DNA of 64,000 bases from Darksidea phi (Eukaryota; Ascomycota; Dothideomycetes; Pleosporales; Lentitheciaceae): NCBI GenBank assembly GCA_030770425.1, contig JASJFT010000095.1, positions 106,797 to 170,796 of the forward strand, read 5' to 3'. The position numbers were made by a program, and so were the translations under genes. Shown piece after piece: positions 58,613 through 64,000 of this stretch (its first letter is position 1; every line of letters starts with the position of its first letter). A model generated the notes under the pieces. That model ran no database searches and was not told the DNA's origin. It saw nothing but the letters and a program-made list of their open reading frames with translations.

Positions 58613-60101
58613 TTACGTAATCCTTCGGATTTCTTCCTGCGGGTAAACGTAGGCTTTTTTGCTCGTTTCCCCACTCCTGCTCAGTCTGTTGCGTCGGATA
58701 CCAGGACCGAAATCGTACGCTCTCACAAAATGGAGGCTTACGTACGAAGACTGGATAGGAATGCGATCAAGAACGCTTCAAAAACTGCATCTCCAATATG
58801 GACCAGCTGTACGAATTGGACCGAACGAGGTATCATTCGATAGCCTCGGCGCGATGCGCACAATTTACGGACCTGGAAGTGGATATGGCAGAACAAACTT
58901 CTATCAAAGCTTTACGTTTTACGGAAGGAGAAACATGTTCACTTTCCACGATTCGAAAGAGCATGCAAACCGGAAGAAGGTGTTCGCTCACGGGTACTCC
59001 AAGTCGGTCATGAGCAGGCCGCCAGTAGCTGATTTGATCGAAACGAAAGCGAAGCAATTCAGAACCTGACGCAACGTGAGATAAGTGGAGCAAGTGGAGT
59101 GATCGAACTGTTCAGCACCCTGCACTACTTCTCGCTTGACAATATAACGGAGTTCCCCTACGGACCGGAGGGAGTGACGAAAGCGGTGGAAGGGAACGCC
59201 GCGGCTCATTGGAGACATCCTTGACCCGGCCAGACGAAGACTTGCTTGGTTCTCCGCACACTACTACTCGCTCACCATCTGGATGTACAGCCAGACAGGA
59301 GTGCCGGAGAAGTTGCTCAGGGCCAGTTCTGCCAATGCAGAAAACCTTCAACGTACGGCGGCATGTGAAAGTACCCCCTAGATGCTTATTTCAACTTCAA
59401 GCAGAGACAAACCAATAGGAAGGACGATCTCGATGACGAAGTAGGAAACTCTATCTTGTCACAGATGTGGAGACATCACGAGAGCCAGAAGGCGGACGGG
59501 CTAGGCGATCTCGAGATCGCATCCGAGGTCGCAGATCACCCGCCTGCCGGTATTGACACCACCCCCGACACACTGCTATTCCTAATCTGGGAGCTCTCAC
59601 AGCCGCAAGCGAACCAGTACCAGCAGAAACTGATCAAGGAAGTGCGAGATATGCCGTCGGAGTCGTTCAATGATGATGGCATACCAACGGTCGAGGCAGC
59701 AGATAAGCTTGTCTACCTCGATGCAGTCATCAAAGAGACACTTCGTCTGTATGCTCCACTCCCAGCAACGGAGCCCCGATCATCACTCACCGGAACCCAA
59801 ACGTGTTTGCTCTAAGTTCGATCCAGACCGTTGGTTCGGCCCTGATGAGGAGGTTGCCGAGATGAAGAAGTGGTGGTGGGCGTTTTCTAAAGGAGGGAGA
59901 ATGTGCATTGGCATGCACCTGGCCATGGCGGAGATGACCACGCTTGCTGCGGCAAAATATCGGAATTACAGGACGATTGTCGATGAGAAATTACAGCACG
60001 TTGCGCCTGGGGTCATGAGCAGATTGGAGGTGTTTTCTGATGACACATATCCGGAGATGGAGGAGCATAGGTGTCTCGTGCGCTTTCACAGAGTTGAGTA
60101 G

Positions 60102-61289
60102 CCCTTTCATTATGCAAACTACTCGACGCCGGAATCAAGCAGCCGATGAACGACGTCAACCGAGCGCTCGCGAAAGCCGCGTCACAGCTACGGAAATTCG
60201 ACGAGCTGACGTCTAATAGAATAAGGAGTTACGGAGAGATTGCTAAAGAAGTCCTATGGTATAAAGATAGAGAGAAGGGACGCGGGAGTATTAAATAGAG
60301 GAAGTAGTTTAACTAGGACTAGACTACTATCGGACGTTCTAGTAGCGTCTAGCGGGGGTTAGTAGTATAATAGCTCTATTATAATTAACGGACGAAGTTA
60401 CTAGTTTCTATTATAGTACTAAGGACGATAGAAGGTTTTTAGATACTCTCTAACCTCTCTACTAATATCCTAAGGGTACTACTTCTCGATAATCCTTATA
60501 CTAAGGAATCCCTTCGTTCGCATCCCTTGGTTCGCGTCCCTTGGTTCGCATCCCTTGGTTCGTGTCCCTTGGTTCGTATCCCTTGGTTCCAGCAGTAACC
60601 CTCTCCTGCACCCCACCCCCTTCCTCTGGGCGGCGTGTTGAGGTCAAAGACCAAGGGGTTCATAGAGCAATGCCAAAGTCTTATCATCTGACAACCACCG
60701 TACCACGATGCCCTTCAGTCATTTAACAATATTGCAGGTTGACAGCTTGCACAGCCTGGTCTAGCCCCTGCGGAAGGATCTAGACCCTGCATGCCGTCGT
60801 ATAGCGCCGGGGAAATTCAGGGCGGGGCAAGAAGCAACGACAACTACACAAGATACCCCATCATGTTTAGGCTTGTCCAAGATAACTGCAAAGTAACACC
60901 AGGACAATTGTACGCGCTCAAAGGGAAGTCTCGCATTCCGACCGGAAGCAAGCACGTCGAGCCTCCAAAAAGGCAGAGAGCTCTTCAACTCGCTCGCAGA
61001 GATGAATCAGGCTGGCAAGCAAGATGTGGTATATTGCGTTATCATTCAAGTCCCCGCAGACTACACTAGCACAAGGCGGGGACGCAGTGAGCAATCGCTA
61101 AGCTCAAAACATTACATCGACACCCCGTGCACGGGGTCGACAGAGAATGGGGTGAAAATGGGCTGACAGTCTCAGACAGTCGTCGCTGGCACAGTAGTTA
61201 AGAGACCCCAAGACCAGAACAAAAAGATGGGCGCCGGCAGCGTTGCAACAGATTTTTTTTTTTGGCGCCGTTCCAAGCATTTTTAGCGA
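60102..61289. other. Intergenic region with AT-rich relic and minisatellite
   Basis: Bases about 60215-60480 are rich in TA and stops (TATTAAATAGAGGAAGTAG and similar) and look like a RIP-affected relic. A 14-bp minisatellite is listed separately. The frame at 60791-61069 has no family features. No gene is supported. Confidence 0.5.
60509..60592 (+). repeat. 14-bp minisatellite, 6 copies
   Basis: Six consecutive 14-base units of the form TCCCTTGGTTCGCA occupy 60509-60592. Changes are mostly transitions at the last two positions (CA, CG, TG, TA); the first and last units are more divergent. Confidence 0.93.
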
Positions 61290-62054
61290 TCATTTGGCAG
61301 GAATCTTTGCTCCTTCTCTGACCCTCTTGACTTCGTACCAAGCTTCGTCGCGCTCCTTTTCCATCTTCTTGATATACTCGATCGCTGCCGCCAGTACCAT
61401 AGCCTTGCTCGGCTTCGCAGCACCCCTCGCGGAGCCCCCGTCGCCTTGTGGCAGAGTGGGCACAGCCCTGCGCAGCCGCTCGAGCTCCATATTCAAGCCC
61501 TCGCGGTACTTGCGCTCTACCTGGTGGTGAGGCAGGCGCTGGGGATACGCGGCTTTTTCGGAGGCACTGTCGGAGGACCCGGAGGATTGGCGATAGAGGC
61601 GGGGTCGACCCCGCTTTCGCGGCGGAGGCCCCGCGGCGTCGTCGACCTCAGAGTGGTGGTCGCTTCTGCAGGACGATGGTGATCGGCGCCTCATGGACCG
61701 CGGCGAGAGGCATGGCGAGGTGGATGTCTTGATGGTTTCGGGCGCCGTGAAGGCCGTGCTAAGATCGCCCGGTTCTCCGAACGGTGTCGACTGCAGGTTT
61801 GGCCAGGCGTCGAGATTTGTTAAGACGGTGCTGGGTAATGTGCTGGCGCTCAGAGCCGAGTCGGTCAGGATGGTAGATTGGCTCGGAGACCAGAAGTCTT
61901 GGGGGGCGGAGGAGATAGCGGGCTCGAAGAAGAGGTCGTTGTCGCAGGTGTTAAACGAGTAGTCTGGCACATACGAGTCGGCAAGGTAGGCATTTTCGTA
62001 TGTGTTCGGATAGGACAGGTTTTCGCTCGTGGGCGAATAGGAGGTGAAGTCCAT
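61290..62054 (-). CDS. bHLH transcription factor with AT-hook-like motif
   Basis: A single exon encodes 254 residues. The N-terminal 110 residues are acidic and rich in Ser, Thr, Tyr and Asn, like an activation domain. RKRGRPRLYR at about residue 145-154 contains the GRP core of an AT-hook. The bHLH domain starts at PHHQVERKYREGLNMELERL (about 176-195), continues with a short loop, and helix 2 is KPSKAMVLAAAIEYIKKME. The Tyr in ERKYR occupies the position that is Tyr in SREBP proteins and Arg in most bHLH factors, which in SREBP permits binding of both E-boxes and sterol elements. Such fungal regulators control metabolism or development; targets here are unknown. It is the only intact regulator in the inverted-repeat-bounded block. 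Confidence 0.9.
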   Translation of the reverse strand: MDFTSYSPTSENLSYPNTYENAYLADSYVPDYSFNTCDNDLFFEPAISSAPQDFWSPSQSTILTDSALSASTLPSTVLTNLDAWPNLQSTPFGEPGDLSTAFTAPETIKTSTSPCLSPRSMRRRSPSSCRSDHHSEVDDAAGPPPRKRGRPRLYRQSSGSSDSASEKAAYPQRLPHHQVERKYREGLNMELERLRRAVPTLPQGDGGSARGAAKPSKAMVLAAAIEYIKKMEKERDEAWYEVKRVREGAKIPAK

Positions 62055-63221
62055 TGCGACGATTGGGGTTGGAATTGATTCTTGGTGCGTAGGGTTCCGA
62101 GTTGAGCTACCTAGTTGGCCCTAGACAGTACAACGAGAATGGCCCGGTTCAGAGGATGCGAGAGGATTTTGTTTGGGATGTACAAGCCGAAACGGCTGTT
62201 AGATGATTCTTCTCTGTCGTAGTAAGGAACGACACTGAGTAGAGAAAGCTGTTATACACTGTTTTCTGATCGCGCAAAGCTGAAGGCGGGACACGTCATA
62301 GTTATATCAGAATCCCATACAGGTACGACGCGTCCCAACCATAACACTCCCGCCGTCACACATCGTACGGTTAACAGCAGACGCGGCCCTCTCCGACGGT
62401 GGTGACGAGACCTCGGCGGAGGGCCTAGACGGTTCGGCTAAAATGCATTTCGTCGTAATTACCATCGTAAATCGCAAGACCCCGTGCGGAGTCCCGCATC
62501 TCGAGATGCGTAACAAAGAATCGCAGCATCGCCGCGGCGGTTGGGCTGGGCCGGGCGCTGGACCGATCAAGCTCAGTACGGGTATAGGAAATCTGCCTTC
62601 TTGTTCCCATAACCTCATGCCAATGAAATTCCACGATGCCGAAAAATATTTCACGCTTCCCTTTTGACTCTGTTGTATATCCTAATATAGGTCGCGTCGC
62701 AGTTACGACCATCGATCTTCTGGGTCCGAGAAACGGCTCGGGAATGCGGCACTGTGTATGTAGCTCACTCGTCGGTCGCGCATCCTATCGCAATGTTAGC
62801 CGTCATTCGTGATCGGCTCGGGTAAACCATCTGAAAGGGTTCCATCCAGCAGCCAGTCAGGAGGAGCGCGAATGGGCTGACAAGGCAGCCCGCGGAGATC
62901 CGTGAATGGTCTGGACCACGACAGTCAGCCTGGCGAGCACAGCCAGGGTAAGTCGGGCAAAGCCTTCGTCAACTATGATTCTAGAAAAATTAACTGGGCA
63001 TGTGGCTCAGTCTATCGACTGATCCAACCCGTCGCGACGGTGTTCTAAGACTCGCTGGGCGGTTTTGCGCGATCTTAATCGGTTAACCTCCGTGGCTCGT
63101 GAGCATGGCGTGTTCCATCTGGAATTCGACATGGCAGTCAATACCGTCGCGAAAAATATGACCTCAGCTCTGGATCAACGATGAAATCGTTCAAAGGACA
63201 TCCTGGAGCACCGTGGAGAGC
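62055..63221. other. Promoter of the bHLH gene and intergenic DNA
   Basis: The first few hundred bases are upstream of the minus-strand bHLH gene. The remainder to 63180 shows no gene, only short frames. At 63181 a small ATG frame runs into the minisatellite and is an effect of the repeat (see findings). Confidence 0.45.
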
Positions 63222-63722
63222 ATATCAAGCTCAGCATCAGGCTCAGCATCAAGCTCAGCAACTGGCTCAGCATCAAGCTCAGTATCAAGCTCAGCATCAG
63301 GCTCAGCATCAGGCTCAGCAACAGGCTGATATCGAGCTCAGTAGCTGGCTGATATCAAGCTCAGTAGCTGGCTGATATCGAGCTCGTTAGCTAGCTTAGT
63401 AGCTGGCTGATATCTAGCTCAGTAACTGGCTGATATCGAGCTCAGTACCTAGCTCAGCGGCTGGCCTATATCAAGGTCAGTATCAGGCTCAGTATCAGGC
63501 TCAGTATCAGGCTGAGCAACTGGCTAATATCGAGCTCAGTGGCTGGCCTGTATAGAGCTCGGCGGCTGGCCTATATCAAGCTCAATAGCTAGCTTAATAG
63601 CTGGCTAATATCGAGCTTAGTAGCTGGCCGATATCTAGCTCAGTAACTAGCTTAGTAGCTAGCTAATATCGAACTGAGTAGCTGACTGATATCAAGCTTA
63701 GTATTAGGCTTAGTATTAGGCC
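63222..63722 (+). repeat. Second array of the same minisatellite family
   Basis: The first about 110 bases are a regular 12-bp unit (CAGCATCAGGCT and AAGCTCAGCATC variants). Then the about 23-bp unit CTGGCTGATATCGAGCTCAGTAG takes over with many variants, ending in AGTATTAGGCTTAGTATTAGGC. The units are interchangeable with those at 57595-58612 and run in the same direction. Confidence 0.92.
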
Positions 63723-63769
63723 TACTTCTAACTCGCTCCGTTTTCCAATTCTCGTTTACGAAAGATTGG

Positions 63770-63920
63770 GTGATTTTATTTCGTATAGACCTTATAAAAG
63801 AGACTCCTACTATATAATTCTAAAATAAACTAACTTATACTATAAAAAACTAAATATATATAGTACGTATACTTAGATTTAGTTATCTTACTATAACTTT
63901 TACGTGAAATATAATGATCA
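63770..63920. repeat. AT-rich stretch inside right inverted repeat
   Basis: About 150 bases of TA-rich DNA with stops in all frames (TATATAATTCTAAAATAAAC, TAAATATATATAGTACG) lie just inside the right inverted repeat, as a shorter AT run does at the left repeat (55171-55205). The two AT stretches are not recognisably homologous. Confidence 0.6.
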
Positions 63921-63926
63921 AGACCC

Positions 63927-63998
63927 CCTCCCCCAGGAGCTTGGGTCACTACCCGGCGTGACGTCACGTTGGCTCCTGGGCTGGCTGTGTTTTTCGTG
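63927..63998 (-). repeat. Right member of the inverted repeat pair (~72 bp)
   Basis: This reads CCTCCCCCAGGAGC to TGTGTTTTTCGT and is the reverse complement of 55099-55170 except for a two-base swap. It ends within two bases of the window edge, so its outer flank and any target-site duplication cannot be seen. Confidence 0.85.
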
Positions 63999-64000
63999 AT

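Larger units (their letters stand above)
57348..60101 (+). pseudogene. Cytochrome P450 pseudogene split by minisatellite
   Basis: A membrane-anchor-like stretch (ATSPCAVVVVAAALFTYYFV) at about 57360-57430 is followed by 1.15 kb of tandem repeats. The P450 body then resumes at about 58680 with RRIPGPKSYALTKWR and GPAVRIGPNEVSFDS. Frame changes occur near 59065 and 59195. The I-helix region is damaged (a stop and a further shift near 59380). The K-helix ETLRLYAP is at about 59740. After another break near 59770-59815 the haem-binding loop FSKGGRMCIG (Cys ligand present) is at about 59880-59915, and the frame ends at 60101. GC content is near normal, so decay was by indels and repeat expansion rather than RIP. 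It resembles fungal P450s of secondary metabolism. An active enzyme is not possible from this copy. Confidence 0.85.

Noticed and set aside
1..64000. tRNA, 5S rRNA and other RNA genes
   Set aside because: I looked for the A-box and B-box pattern and cloverleaf arms by eye and found none convincing. A tRNAscan/Infernal search would be decisive.

Overview
This window looks like nuclear DNA of a filamentous ascomycete, most likely a dothideomycete such as one of the Pleosporales. Genes carry short introns (43-180 nt) with GTRNGT donors and CTAAY-like branch sites. Intact housekeeping genes alternate with AT-rich, stop-riddled islands that look like repeats mutated by repeat-induced point mutation (RIP). 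The genus-level guess is inference; no rRNA or other marker is present.

Left two thirds, about 1-33 kb, is mainly core genome. It holds the lipid-transfer protein VPS13 (+), an allantoate-permease-type MFS transporter (-) divergent from a type-B carboxylesterase (+), a peroxisomal 3-ketoacyl-CoA thiolase with a PTS2 signal (-), a WBP2-like GRAM/PPxY protein (-), a MACPF-like protein with a beta-rich C-terminus (-), a DLT1-like membrane protein (+), and the TATA-binding protein gene (-). I could rebuild the TATA-binding protein gene as 14 exons, three of them only 18, 10 and 9 nt long.

From about 34 to 53.7 kb the genes become more lineage-specific. There is a decayed C-terminus of a HET-domain protein, a decayed secreted/GPI-anchored protein, a small hypothetical gene, a divergent P1-type acidic ribosomal protein, a rhodopsin/SAT4-type seven-helix protein, a hypothetical protein with an in-frame 27-bp tandem repeat, an Hsp70-like ATPase in 8 exons, a gene-free 3.8 kb with a strongly RIP-like core, and an MFS drug-type transporter.

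The right end, 53.7-64 kb, is accessory. Two nearly identical ~72-bp sequences in inverted orientation (55099-55170 and 63927-63998) bracket an 8.9-kb block. The block carries a secreted LysM protein, a wrecked cytochrome P450 whose membrane anchor and body are separated by about 1.1 kb of minisatellite, a 14-bp minisatellite, a bHLH/AT-hook regulator, and a second array of the same minisatellite family. This block is the most unusual feature here. It could be a large non-autonomous terminal-inverted-repeat element or just two independent small elements in opposite orientation.

Gene models were made by eye from reading frames, splice signals and family resemblance. I did no database search, so family names rest on recognised motifs.
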